The position numbers and the translations under genes are program-made. The notes below the pieces were generated by a model that worked only from the letters and a program-made list of their open reading frames with translations, did not search any database and was not told the origin of the DNA. 64,000 nt of DNA from Lachnospiraceae bacterium UBA7086 (GTDB taxonomy: Bacteria; Bacillota; Clostridia; Lachnospirales; Lachnospiraceae), in assembly GCA_002492525.1 (NCBI GenBank), contig DKZA01000040.1, forward strand, positions 5,948 to 69,947, written 5' to 3'. Below, one piece after another: positions 16,004 to 24,375 of the stretch (positions are counted from its first letter, which is position 1; every line of letters starts with the position of its first letter).

Positions 16004-18217
16004 ATGAGAAAGAGAACGATATACCGTTTGGGCGTATATATTTTGACGGCGCAGATGATATGTTCAAATAGTCTGCCATGTTATGCATCGGAGATCGGTT
16101 CAGGTGCGTATCCGGCAGCAGGCACAGTGACGGAACAGCCGCCGGCATCGGCAATAACATCGGTCAATGTCTCGCCCGGAACAATGATTGTGTCTAAGAA
16201 TTCTTCCTATGCTTTTGTGGCTTCTGTGACCGGGCGAAATAATTATAGTAATGAAGTAACCTGGAGTGTCAGTGGACAGACGAGCCAGAATACTTATATA
16301 GATGGCAACGGTATCCTGCATGTAGGTTCGGATGAGGTGTCTTCTTCTCTGATTGTGAAAGCGGTCTCGAAGCAGGACGGCAGCTATAGTGCCACAGCGT
16401 TGGCGACCGTGCAGACATCCAGTTATTCTATTCAGGTAAAGGCTTCACCGGATAACGGTGGTACGGTAAGCGGGGGCGGTACTGTTAAAGAAGGCGGTTA
16501 TGCTGTGATTACGGCCATACCCAATAATGGCTATACGTTTGAAGGCTGGCTGTTAAATAATAATAAAGTTTCTTCAGATTCCCAATATACAGTGGGAAAT
16601 ATACATAGCGATGGGGTATATATAGCTGATTTTAAGGCCGTCGAGTGCAGGATTAATGTGAATGTCAATAACAATAATGCCGGTACCGCCACCGAGAGCA
16701 AAACCGTAAGATATGGGGAAAACGTCACGCTGGAAGCGTGGGCAAAAGATGGCTATCAGTTTGATGGGTGGATGGAAAACGGAGTAACCGTAAGTACAGA
16801 CAGCAGATTACAGTTGGATCATATTACCGGTTCCAGGAATCTGACGGCGATGTTTTCCCAGAATAAATACAGTCTTTCTCTTACCGGATGGCCGGCTTCT
16901 ACAGGAACGGTATCCGGACAGGGAACTTATGATAGAGGAAGCGACATTAAGATCAAGGCGGTTCCCATAAGTGGTTATCGGTTTGTGTCATGGTCTGAGA
17001 ATGGGAATATTATCAGTAACGATGCGGAATATACCATAAATGGTATATCGAGAGATATGTTCCTTCTGGCAACTTTTGACAAGGCAAAGACCTATTCCAT
17101 AACGGCGCAGGTATCTTCTCCCAACGGGAAGATTGTGCCGGAAGGAAAGAGTGTTGTTTCGGAAGGGTCAGAGATATCCTATGTGGTCATACCTCAGGAA
17201 GGATACGCTGTCAATACCGTGTATATAGACGGGAAAGCGATGGGTGCTATATCTTCTTACAGTTTTTCTGATGTAAAAGGAAATCATACGATATCGGCGG
17301 ACTTCGTGGCAAATCCGGGACAGGAGAACGACGCTGCAAAGACAGAAGAAAAGGAAGACGGAAAGGATAAGATAAATAAGGAGGACGATAAGGTCACATC
17401 GGATGAGAAGGAGGAAGATACACAGACAGAGGAAACGGATGAACTTACCGGTACTTTGGGGCGTCTTGGCGTTTCCGTACAGGAGGCGGAGAGGATGATT
17501 GAGGAACACCAGGATGCGGAATTGCTGATGGGTGTTATGGAGACTGGCGATTTGAAAGTCGAGGTTTACAATGATTTTATAGGCGCCATGGGGGAAGCCT
17601 CCGGCAGCAGCCTTGAAGAAGTTGCCGGTGTTAAGAGCCTTAAGGCGATGGTAGACGACCTTTTGACCAAAGAAGAAAAGATAGAAATGTTACAGGGAAA
17701 AGACTCTGTTCTTATCACGCTTTCCATAGCCAATACTGATGGGAAAGAATTGCAGTCAACAGTAGAGTTTTTGGAAGAGAATAAACTCCCCGGAATAACA
17801 ATCGGGCATTATTTTGATCTGTGGCTCAGCAAATCGGTGAATAACGAGGAGCAGTATATTCGGGAACTTTCGCAGGAATTGAAGATACGGATTAATATTC
17901 CCGAGGATTTAAAGGGAGATAACCGGGAGTTTTATATTCTGAGACGGTATACGAAGGAGGATGGCACACAGGATTTTGCCCAGCTTTTGGATGAGGACGA
18001 CGACCCGAATACCATCACCTTTTCCACGGACAAAATTTCTCCGTGCGCAATTGCCTATATTGACTGGTCTTCGCAGAAAACAGAAGATAAGGATGTTACG
18101 GATGACACCGTCAAGGATAATGGCGTGGTATATGTGGTCGCTATCATGGCGGTTGCCATTGCTGCGGTGACCACGTTCTTTCTGCTATGGTATTTAAGCA
18201 GGAAGAAAAAGCGCTGA
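16004..18217 (+). CDS. Membrane-anchored surface protein with InlB-B-like repeats
   Basis: A 737-residue exported protein: signal peptide (1-28), Big2-like domain (about 45-140, SVNVSPGTMIVSKNSSYAF), four divergent InlB B-type repeats of about 70 residues (about 142-435, each with a G-x-V-G-G turn and a GYxFxGW core such as GYTFEGWLL, GYQFDGWME, GYRFVSWSE), an acidic Lys/Glu linker (about 440-475), a C-terminal domain (about 480-690) and a final membrane helix (VVYVVAIMAVAIAAVTTFFLLWYLS) with a basic tail. It has no LPXTG motif, so it stays in the membrane through this helix. Such repeats usually mediate adhesion or spacing through the cell wall; the role here is not known. Confidence 0.88.
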   Translation: MRKRTIYRLGVYILTAQMICSNSLPCYASEIGSGAYPAAGTVTEQPPASAITSVNVSPGTMIVSKNSSYAFVASVTGRNNYSNEVTWSVSGQTSQNTYIDGNGILHVGSDEVSSSLIVKAVSKQDGSYSATALATVQTSSYSIQVKASPDNGGTVSGGGTVKEGGYAVITAIPNNGYTFEGWLLNNNKVSSDSQYTVGNIHSDGVYIADFKAVECRINVNVNNNNAGTATESKTVRYGENVTLEAWAKDGYQFDGWMENGVTVSTDSRLQLDHITGSRNLTAMFSQNKYSLSLTGWPASTGTVSGQGTYDRGSDIKIKAVPISGYRFVSWSENGNIISNDAEYTINGISRDMFLLATFDKAKTYSITAQVSSPNGKIVPEGKSVVSEGSEISYVVIPQEGYAVNTVYIDGKAMGAISSYSFSDVKGNHTISADFVANPGQENDAAKTEEKEDGKDKINKEDDKVTSDEKEEDTQTEETDELTGTLGRLGVSVQEAERMIEEHQDAELLMGVMETGDLKVEVYNDFIGAMGEASGSSLEEVAGVKSLKAMVDDLLTKEEKIEMLQGKDSVLITLSIANTDGKELQSTVEFLEENKLPGITIGHYFDLWLSKSVNNEEQYIRELSQELKIRINIPEDLKGDNREFYILRRYTKEDGTQDFAQLLDEDDDPNTITFSTDKISPCAIAYIDWSSQKTEDKDVTDDTVKDNGVVYVVAIMAVAIAAVTTFFLLWYLSRKKKR

Positions 18218-18258
18218 GAAAGAGTATGCTTTGAGTGGATAGGTAAATAGGAATCAAT

Positions 18259-18333
18259 AAAATACAATCATTGATACTAAATTAGTTGACAATTATAAAA
18301 TAATTGTTATAATAGTATCAATGATTGTATTTT
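18259..18333 (+). promoter_or_regulatory. Promoter framed by a 21-bp perfect inverted repeat (toxin-antitoxin operator)
   Basis: Arms at 18259-18279 and 18313-18333 are perfect reverse complements (core ATCATTGAT / ATCAATGAT, itself near-palindromic). Between them sits TTGACA (18286-18291), a 16-bp spacer and TATAAT (18308-18313). The geometry is that of an autoregulated toxin-antitoxin promoter; the helix-turn-helix antitoxin at 18959 is the likely binder. Confidence 0.85.
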
Positions 18334-18357
18334 TGCTTTGCGGTATAGGAGATTTTT

Positions 18358-18392
18358 CGCCTATCCGAGGCCGTGAAGCAAATTTACTTTTT
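18358..18392 (+). repeat. Dispersed copy of the spmB-upstream repeat element (shortened)
   Basis: The stretch GCCTATCCGAGGCCGTGAAG and the following CAAATTTACTTTTTA match the ends of the 60-bp tandem unit at 27.9-28.05 kb with about 23 bp of its interior missing. It lies in the untranslated leader of the toxin gene. Confidence 0.6.
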
Positions 18393-18419
18393 ACAAAAGA
18401 GGAGAGAGGAGGTGGTAAT

Positions 18420-18848
18420 ATGGCGGAATATCATCGTACTCAAGAAGAGGTACAACAATTTTTGAATCACATGAAATCCTTGATTCCGAAAAAAGATAAA
18501 GTTATAATTAATGTCCGGCCATGGAAGGGTCATAGAGTAAATAAGACACAGGCCTATATGGCAGAGACAGGAATCAGACTGGAAGATATACTGAATGTTC
18601 TTTCTGAGTTACAGGTTTGTCATTACAGTTATACTGCAGATGACCGAAACAACAATTTTAAAGGTCAGCAGGTTTGGATATTTGGATTACGTAAAAATAT
18701 GATAGATAGGGATGAGGATTTATATATTAAATTGAAAATCCTTACTACAGATGATGATACTTTATTGATTATGTCATTTCATCCTGAGAATCCCGGATGC
18801 GATGGACAAATGCTTAAATTTCCGTTTAAAAATATCAAGGAAATATAA
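18420..18848 (+). CDS. MqsR-family toxin (RNase-like, RelE/MqsR fold)
   Basis: 142 residues from ATG 18420, behind GGAGGTGG; the longer frame from 18321 would start inside the promoter leader. The core LNVLSELQVCHYSYTADDR...QQVWIFGLRKN...DLYIKLKILTTDDDTLLIMSFHPE parallels E. coli MqsR (sequence LSESDFYKSMTTYSDH...VYLKITV...LIVSFKEK), a translation-linked mRNA interferase. It is longer than E. coli MqsR (98 residues) at both ends. It precedes a zinc-ribbon/HTH antitoxin, the same toxin-first order as mqsRA. Its low GC compared with neighbours suggests recent acquisition. MqsR assignment is from sequence pattern only. Confidence 0.8.
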   Translation: MAEYHRTQEEVQQFLNHMKSLIPKKDKVIINVRPWKGHRVNKTQAYMAETGIRLEDILNVLSELQVCHYSYTADDRNNNFKGQQVWIFGLRKNMIDRDEDLYIKLKILTTDDDTLLIMSFHPENPGCDGQMLKFPFKNIKEI

Positions 18849-18863
18849 AATTGAAAATTACAT

Positions 18864-18900
18864 ATATTCATTTGGTGGATTATATCTGCCAAATGAATAT
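18864..18900 (+). other. Hairpin between toxin and antitoxin genes
   Basis: Perfect 12-bp stem ATATTCATTTGG / CCAAATGAATAT with a 13-nt loop in the 110-bp gap. It has no T-run; it may set the toxin:antitoxin ratio by mRNA processing or pausing. Confidence 0.65.
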
Positions 18901-18958
18901 AAATGAAATACAAAATCTAAAATAATATATTTATAGAAAAGAAGAAAGGAGCGGTAGC

Positions 18959-19969
18959 ATGAGAGAAAAAATATGCTATGAATGTGGCACAAAAGATGCA
19001 TATGAAATAAGAGAGACAATTAGAGAATATGAAGGCGATGGCTATCATTTTGAATTGTTGGTAAAGGTGCCTTTTTGTACAAAATGCGGCGCTCCCATAT
19101 ATGATCAGGAATTAGAGGAAGAGATAGCACAAAAGGCAAATATAAAAATACGCGAACAGCGTGAAATTATTACGCATGAAGAAATTTTGGAGATTTTAGA
19201 TTCCTATCATATCAGTCAAAAAATGCTAAGCAGGTTATTAGGTTGGGGAGATATAACTCTTACAAGGTATATTAATGGAAATTATACGCCCAATATTGTG
19301 AATAGTAACAAGCTTAAAGAATTGAAAAATCCATATGTTTTCCAAATGTTAGTGGAAGGCTATGAGTGTGAACAGCCGGAACAAAATGAAGAAAAATGTT
19401 TAAAAAAGGCGGCTAACGGAGTGCTTCATGAACTAAATAAATTAAAAGAAACACAGGGGAAAATATTTGATGTGGTTAATTGGTTTTTGGCGCATACTTC
19501 GGAAGAGGTACCGGTCACACATTTGGTATTGCAAAAGTTATTATATTTTGTCCAAAGCTGGAGTATGGCTATGTTAGGGGAACCGATATTTGGTGATAGC
19601 TGTCAGGCATGGGTCCATGGAGCGGTATATCCTGGGGTATATGATATTTTTAAAAGATTTAAATATAAACCGTTACCTAAAGTGGAAGAGGCATATGAGT
19701 TAAGTGAAGAAGAATTAATTATATTAAATGCGGTTAAAAAGTATTATTTTGATGTATATAATGCGAAAGCGTTAGAAGAAATATGTCATCGGGAGACACC
19801 CTATATTGAGGCAAGAAGAGGATATGCGGATGGAGAGCCCTGTCACATCGTGATTGACAAAGATCAAATCCGCATGTATTATGACTATCTTTCCCGAAAG
19901 TACAGTATAGGTTTGGATGATATGTCGAACATAAAAGTTTACTTGAATAATATTTTAAGTTATTCATAA
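18959..19969 (+). CDS. MqsA-like zinc-ribbon/HTH antitoxin fused to a Panacea (DUF4065, SocA/GepA-like) domain
   Basis: A 336-residue composite. Residues 1-50 form a zinc ribbon with Cys6, Cys9, Cys40 and Cys43 (CYECG...CTKCG); the spacing matches MqsA of E. coli (Cys3, 6, 37, 40). Residues about 70-120 are an XRE-type helix-turn-helix (ISQKMLSRLLGWGDITLTRYINGNYTP). Residues about 165-335 are a DUF4065/Panacea domain (VTHLVLQKLLYFVQSWSMAMLGEPIFGDSCQAWVHGAVYPGVYDIF), a domain known to neutralise many unrelated toxins. It should bind the promoter inverted repeat through the HTH and neutralise the MqsR-like toxin, by the MqsA part, the Panacea part or both. RBS AAAGGAGCGG. AT-rich. Confidence 0.87.
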   Translation: MREKICYECGTKDAYEIRETIREYEGDGYHFELLVKVPFCTKCGAPIYDQELEEEIAQKANIKIREQREIITHEEILEILDSYHISQKMLSRLLGWGDITLTRYINGNYTPNIVNSNKLKELKNPYVFQMLVEGYECEQPEQNEEKCLKKAANGVLHELNKLKETQGKIFDVVNWFLAHTSEEVPVTHLVLQKLLYFVQSWSMAMLGEPIFGDSCQAWVHGAVYPGVYDIFKRFKYKPLPKVEEAYELSEEELIILNAVKKYYFDVYNAKALEEICHRETPYIEARRGYADGEPCHIVIDKDQIRMYYDYLSRKYSIGLDDMSNIKVYLNNILSYS

Positions 19970-19971
19970 AT

Positions 19972-20850
19972 TTAAACATCCACCACAAAAGCAAAGTACC
20001 CGCATCCTGTATTGAAAAGTAAACTATAGTCAAAGGCCCCTGCATAAAATGCCTGCCGGAATTGTTCCGATGTCATGAAATGGCTGTCTTGCAGTTGATA
20101 TTGTAAAGGCAACTGGCAGTGGAGGCTGACTTGCTCTGCAATCCTAACAGCAAGCTCTTTACCGGCAGCCATGACCAGGTGATCCATTTTGTTCAAGGGT
20201 ATATTTAATACAGCGCTTACGGCTCGCAGTACAAGACTTTCTTCCAGGGCCATATAAATCTGAACCTGCGTATGGTCTGTGGCAAGATAAGTCAGCCGTA
20301 TGATCATACTGCGGCCGAAGTTTTCTCCACTGTAATGTTCACTGACAATCTCTGTTTGCAGTTTGAATATCTCTTGTATGGTGACAGACAGTGCGTTTTC
20401 CAGGATGGTTGTGTCTTCTCCGGTATAATCTTTTTTCCATTTGTTAGTGATTAATCCTGCAATGGCACGGTCTTCGATGATAATGTGTGCAGTAAGCCAG
20501 CCAAGACAGATTCCAATAAAATGTTGCATGGATTCTTGTGAATAGTCAGTTTTCTTCAAATCTTTTTCAAGAGCCGGAAGCGTTTTAAAACGCATGTCAT
20601 CATGCAGGCGTTTGTGTATTTCATAGCCTTGATATCCGATAGATTTCATATAGGCCTCTTCATCGGCAAAGTGTTCTATGGCGTAACTTTTAAAATATTT
20701 GATTCCTTCGGCACATGCCCATTGGCCGTTGTTTTCATCATTGCTAAGATGAATTAGTTTGTGTACGATTAAAAAAAGTTTTCGATGTGCTTTGTCAATG
20801 GACGCAACGCCAATATTAAACCGTTCATCCCATTCCATTTCTTTTGACAT
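19972..20850 (-). CDS. Bacteriohemerythrin fused to a CheX/CheC-like domain
   Basis: 292 residues. The N-terminal hemerythrin domain (1-135) has the whole di-iron ligand set: His22 (IDKAHRKLF), His60 and Glu64 (HFADEE), His79 and His83 (HKRLH), His122 and Asp127 (HIIIED). The C-terminal part (about 150-292: VQIYMALEESLVLRAVSAVLN, HLVMAAGKELAVRIAEQV) resembles the CheX/CheC phosphatase fold, though catalytic-site residues are not clear to me. Likely an oxygen or redox sensor that feeds into signalling or chemotaxis. GGGAG lies 7 nt upstream of ATG 20850. It converges with the antitoxin gene 2 nt away. Confidence 0.85.
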   Translation of the reverse strand: MSKEMEWDERFNIGVASIDKAHRKLFLIVHKLIHLSNDENNGQWACAEGIKYFKSYAIEHFADEEAYMKSIGYQGYEIHKRLHDDMRFKTLPALEKDLKKTDYSQESMQHFIGICLGWLTAHIIIEDRAIAGLITNKWKKDYTGEDTTILENALSVTIQEIFKLQTEIVSEHYSGENFGRSMIIRLTYLATDHTQVQIYMALEESLVLRAVSAVLNIPLNKMDHLVMAAGKELAVRIAEQVSLHCQLPLQYQLQDSHFMTSEQFRQAFYAGAFDYSLLFNTGCGYFAFVVDV

Positions 20851-21047
20851 GATATACTCCCGGTTCCGTTATTTGTGGAAGGAATAACAATTCCCAACGG
20901 ATTTTTTATTGGAGGGTTTGCTTTTAATATATGTCGAAATGTGACGAAAGGTGTCATTTTCAAATCAGAAGTGGAATAATAACAATAAAAAGTTTATGAG
21001 ATGTATAATTCATAACAAAAGCATATCCTAATGAGAGGAAAACCAAA
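20851..21047. other. Divergent promoter region, nothing else recognised
   Basis: 197 bp of AT-rich DNA between the hemerythrin gene (leftward) and the unknown gene at 21048. No coding sequence or clear structured element was seen. Confidence 0.4.
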
Positions 21048-21554
21048 ATGAAACTTACACAGTTAGAGGCATTACAGATTGCTAAAAGGGTGGATGCGAT
21101 CCTGCATGTTCCCGGGAACTATCGTGGCGGAAATTTGGAGATGACTATTGTGATAGATACTTCTTTAAAGCGTGAGGATTTTCAGGAGGCGGTAACGGAG
21201 GTAGTCAGGGCACTGAAGAGGAGCAATGAGATCTTTCGGAATGTTCGGCTGAATCTGGTATTGTGGGGAGAGGAAATGATCACTAAGGTGGTGCCTATGG
21301 CAATGCTTATGACGGGAGGAGCGTTTACGGAGTACTCCTGTTGCCCATGTAGGAAATGTTATGAGGATTTGTTTACCTTTCTGAAAAAGTTTCATGCCAG
21401 AAGTAAAGTTGTTCTGGTATTTGCAGAAGAAGGGAATCAGATTGAGGACAGGACGGCGGCCGCAGAAGCGCTGTCTCCGTTTTTAAAAAGTAAAATCCTT
21501 CTTATCACAGGGCAGATAACAAGCGGTACGCAGATTTTTCTCGGACTACAATAA
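21048..21554 (+). CDS. Conserved protein of unknown function
   Basis: 168 residues, soluble, no signal peptide, ATG behind GAGAGGAAA. Alternating hydrophobic strands (EMTIVIDTSLK, RLNLVLWGEE, SKVVLVFAEEG, SKILLITGQ) separated by helices give a Rossmann-like or vWA-like pattern; the first strand ends in DTS, reminiscent of a DxS metal site, but no full MIDAS is visible. CCPCRKC (about 97-103) is a cysteine cluster that could bind a metal. It stands alone between a leftward hemerythrin gene and a terminator shared with the leftward hybrid kinase. I do not recognise the family. Confidence 0.7.
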   Translation: MKLTQLEALQIAKRVDAILHVPGNYRGGNLEMTIVIDTSLKREDFQEAVTEVVRALKRSNEIFRNVRLNLVLWGEEMITKVVPMAMLMTGGAFTEYSCCPCRKCYEDLFTFLKKFHARSKVVLVFAEEGNQIEDRTAAAEALSPFLKSKILLITGQITSGTQIFLGLQ

Positions 21555-21556
21555 AA

Positions 21557-21589
21557 ACGGGCGGCCGGTTTTCCGGACACCCGTTTTTT
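21557..21589. terminator. Terminator between convergent genes
   Basis: Hairpin ACGGG-CGG-CCGG / CCGG-ACA-CCCGT with TTTT loop and a T-run after it on the + strand; the A-run before it could serve the leftward kinase gene too. Confidence 0.8.
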
Positions 21590-21612
21590 CTCAGGTTCCC
21601 TCGCAATGGAAA

Positions 21613-24156
21613 TTAGTTAGGCAGATATTTTTTGAGAATCTGTGTGAGCCTGTTCATATCAATCGGTTTTGCTACGTGTTCATTCATACCATAGTCGAGG
21701 CAGCGCTGTATATCATCGGAGAAGGCATCTGCCGTCATGGCGATGATTGGCAGATTTGCATCCGGACGGTCGAGATGCCGAATAGCTTCGGCAGCTTCAT
21801 AGCCGTTCATGACAGGCATCCGGATATCCATCAGGACAATGTCATAGTAGCCGGGTTCGGACTGTGTAAATTTGTCTACACAGATCTGACCATTTTCGGC
21901 CCGTTCCAGTTCAAATCCAACTTCAGACAGAATGGTTTCTGCAATTTCCCAGTTTAAATCATTGTCCTCGGACAGCAGAATCCGTTTGCCGGTAAAGTCT
22001 ATGTCGCGACTGTTTTCTTTCGTCTCTTCTTCTGAGCTTCCTATCATATATCGGCTTAAGCCCAGGAACAGATTGGATTTAAACAATGGCTTCGAGATGA
22101 ATCCCTGTATGCCTGCGTCTCGTGCCTCTTTTTCGATATCGCTCCAGTCGTAGGCGGAAATGATCAGGATTGGCACTTCGTCTCCCAGATGTTTTCGCAT
22201 TTCCTTAGCAGTCGCCAATCCGTCCATACCTGGCATCTTCCAATCCAGAAGAACAATTTCATAATCATCCTGTCTTTCATGATGCATCTTTACCATATCC
22301 ACAGCGGTCTGGCCGTCTGTAGCCCATTGTGCTTCAATGCCGATTTCTTTCAGGGAAGAAACGGCTGCTTTGCAAAGGTCTTCGTTGTTATCCACCACCA
22401 GCATTTTCCAAGGCGGAAGAATCATATCTTCTTCTTTGACGGTTGCTTTCTCAAAATCAAGTATAATATGGAAATCGCTGCCTTTATCGGGTTCGCTATG
22501 CAATTCGATGGTGCCGCCCATGGTGTCTACAATGGCTTTCGTAATAGCCATACCAAGACCGGTACCTTCCGTTTTATCAACCTGCGAGTTCTTTTCCCTG
22601 GTAAAGGTGTCAAAAATCTTTTTCTGGAATTCCGGGGTCATACCAATACCGGTATCTTTTACACGGAAATGACATCTCACATAATTATCACCCTTCGGAG
22701 AAGGCTCCTGTTCCAGATGGACATGAATATTGCCGCCTTCCGGCGTAAATTTGATGGCATTGGATAGCAGGTTTATCAATACCTGATTTAAACGGACATT
22801 ATCACAATATATTTCTTCCGTCAGTATTTTCTGAATAAAAATGTCAAAATGCAGATTTCTTGATTTAATCTGCGGTTGTACAATATTTACGATGCTTTCC
22901 ATAGCATCCCGCAGGGAAATCTGGTTCATATTCAGAGATAATTTGCCGCTTTCGATTTTGGACATATCCAACACATCATTGATCAGACCAAGTAAGTGTT
23001 TACTGGATAATGTTATCTTGCCAAGACATTCCTTTACCTTGGTCATATCATTGATATTAGCCATAGCTATGGCTGTCATTCCGACAATACCGTTCATTGG
23101 TGTTCGGATATCATGGCTCATGCTGGAAAGAAATTCGCTCTTCGCTTTATTAGCCTGTACAGCCTCATGCTCTGCCTGTTCCAGTTCTCGCAGCTGCTGT
23201 TGGGACAGTCTGTAATACAAAAAGAAAATAATGATGATTCCAATCAGTATAACGCCTGCCATGGCCAGGATAATAATCTGGCGCTGTACATTCAGATCAT
23301 TTACAATATTCTCCAATCGGCCAAAGGGCATGATAGATACCAGATACCATTCCGAATCGGGCAGATGAGAACACAGCATATATTCATATTCACTGCCGTT
23401 ATAAATCAGTGTGGAATAATCAGCGTCGGTGTTAAGGGCTTCCTGTAATTCTTCTATCGTCTGATTTTTGGCTTGATTATCCAACTTGGAAAATATTTCC
23501 AGAATACGGTCAAAATAATTATCATCATCCATATTTCTTACTACATAAGTTCCGTCTCTCCGAATGATAAAAGAATACATTCCCGTATTGCTGTCATTTA
23601 AAGAAAGTGCCGTTTCCAGGTAAGTCATAGGAAGTGCCGCTACCATAGCAGAACTGGTTTTTCCGTTGCTCATAGGATATTGTGCATCGATCAACAGACA
23701 CAGCATTTTCTCTCCGTCTGAGCTATAACCGGAAAATACACGCTGATTACTGTTTTTGAGTACAGCATAAAAAGTATTTTCATCATAATAGTCTACCGGT
23801 TCACCATAAATGGTTTCTTGTTCTCCGTCTTCCGTATAGAGGGCAAGGTGGGTAAAGCTGCGTACTCTGGCGCTCTCTGAGAGCTCGTCGATCATTTCCT
23901 TCCTATCTGATATAGTTTCCGGCGGGGTTCTTTCCATGATGCCCTGTACTTGAAACACTTGCATGCTGATTACCGCATCGAAAGCCTGTTTCATCTGTTC
24001 CGCCATAGCATGGGTATAGATTTCGCCGACTGAGCTGATGGCATCGTTGCTTTTCCGGGCAATGATAAAGGACGACAGGGTAAATGCAATAATACTGACG
24101 CCGATTAAAACTGCAAATCCTATCAGAATAACTTTCTTTCTTTTCTTAATAGCCAC
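21613..24156 (-). CDS. Hybrid sensor histidine kinase with two receiver domains
   Basis: About 847 residues from GTG 24156, which has GGGGAGG 8 nt upstream (an in-frame ATG at 24189 lacks a site). Order: membrane helix, extracellular Cache-like sensor (about 35-290), second membrane helix (IIILAMAGVILIGIIIIFFLYY), coiled coil, HisKA with MSHDIRTPMNGIVGM, ATPase (NQVLINLLSNAIKFTPEGG; GTGLGMAITKAIV), receiver 1 (IVLLDWKMPGMDG) and receiver 2 (IVLMDIRMPVMNGYEA). Both receivers keep the acceptor Asp. There is no output domain, so phosphate is probably passed to an unlinked phosphotransfer protein, or the receivers modulate the kinase. No partner regulator is adjacent. Confidence 0.92.
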   Translation of the reverse strand: MAIKKRKKVILIGFAVLIGVSIIAFTLSSFIIARKSNDAISSVGEIYTHAMAEQMKQAFDAVISMQVFQVQGIMERTPPETISDRKEMIDELSESARVRSFTHLALYTEDGEQETIYGEPVDYYDENTFYAVLKNSNQRVFSGYSSDGEKMLCLLIDAQYPMSNGKTSSAMVAALPMTYLETALSLNDSNTGMYSFIIRRDGTYVVRNMDDDNYFDRILEIFSKLDNQAKNQTIEELQEALNTDADYSTLIYNGSEYEYMLCSHLPDSEWYLVSIMPFGRLENIVNDLNVQRQIIILAMAGVILIGIIIIFFLYYRLSQQQLRELEQAEHEAVQANKAKSEFLSSMSHDIRTPMNGIVGMTAIAMANINDMTKVKECLGKITLSSKHLLGLINDVLDMSKIESGKLSLNMNQISLRDAMESIVNIVQPQIKSRNLHFDIFIQKILTEEIYCDNVRLNQVLINLLSNAIKFTPEGGNIHVHLEQEPSPKGDNYVRCHFRVKDTGIGMTPEFQKKIFDTFTREKNSQVDKTEGTGLGMAITKAIVDTMGGTIELHSEPDKGSDFHIILDFEKATVKEEDMILPPWKMLVVDNNEDLCKAAVSSLKEIGIEAQWATDGQTAVDMVKMHHERQDDYEIVLLDWKMPGMDGLATAKEMRKHLGDEVPILIISAYDWSDIEKEARDAGIQGFISKPLFKSNLFLGLSRYMIGSSEEETKENSRDIDFTGKRILLSEDNDLNWEIAETILSEVGFELERAENGQICVDKFTQSEPGYYDIVLMDIRMPVMNGYEAAEAIRHLDRPDANLPIIAMTADAFSDDIQRCLDYGMNEHVAKPIDMNRLTQILKKYLPN

Positions 24157-24309
24157 TGACAATACCTCCCCGCAGTATGTCCCATTCAACGAATCTCATG
24201 GATTTAAGTATCATAATTAAGCCAAATATGTTCCACTTTGAGTGAAAGTATATCATATTGTTTATTGGATTTCAATTATGAAGCATCATAATGACACAGA
24301 GGGGGTTAT

Positions 24310-24375
24310 ATGATATACTGGATGAGGATGAAAACCTATCTGAGGATATTGTGGATAATAGACGGGGGTACATGA
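24310..24375 (+). CDS. Possible leader peptide ORF coupled to the FAD oxidoreductase
   Basis: A 21-codon ORF (MIYWMRMKTYLRILWII...) preceded by GAGGGGG, whose TGA (24373-24375) overlaps the ATG (24372) of the next gene as ATGA. This arrangement would allow translational coupling. It could equally be chance; peptide composition is basic and hydrophobic. Confidence 0.3.
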   Translation: MIYWMRMKTYLRILWIIDGGT

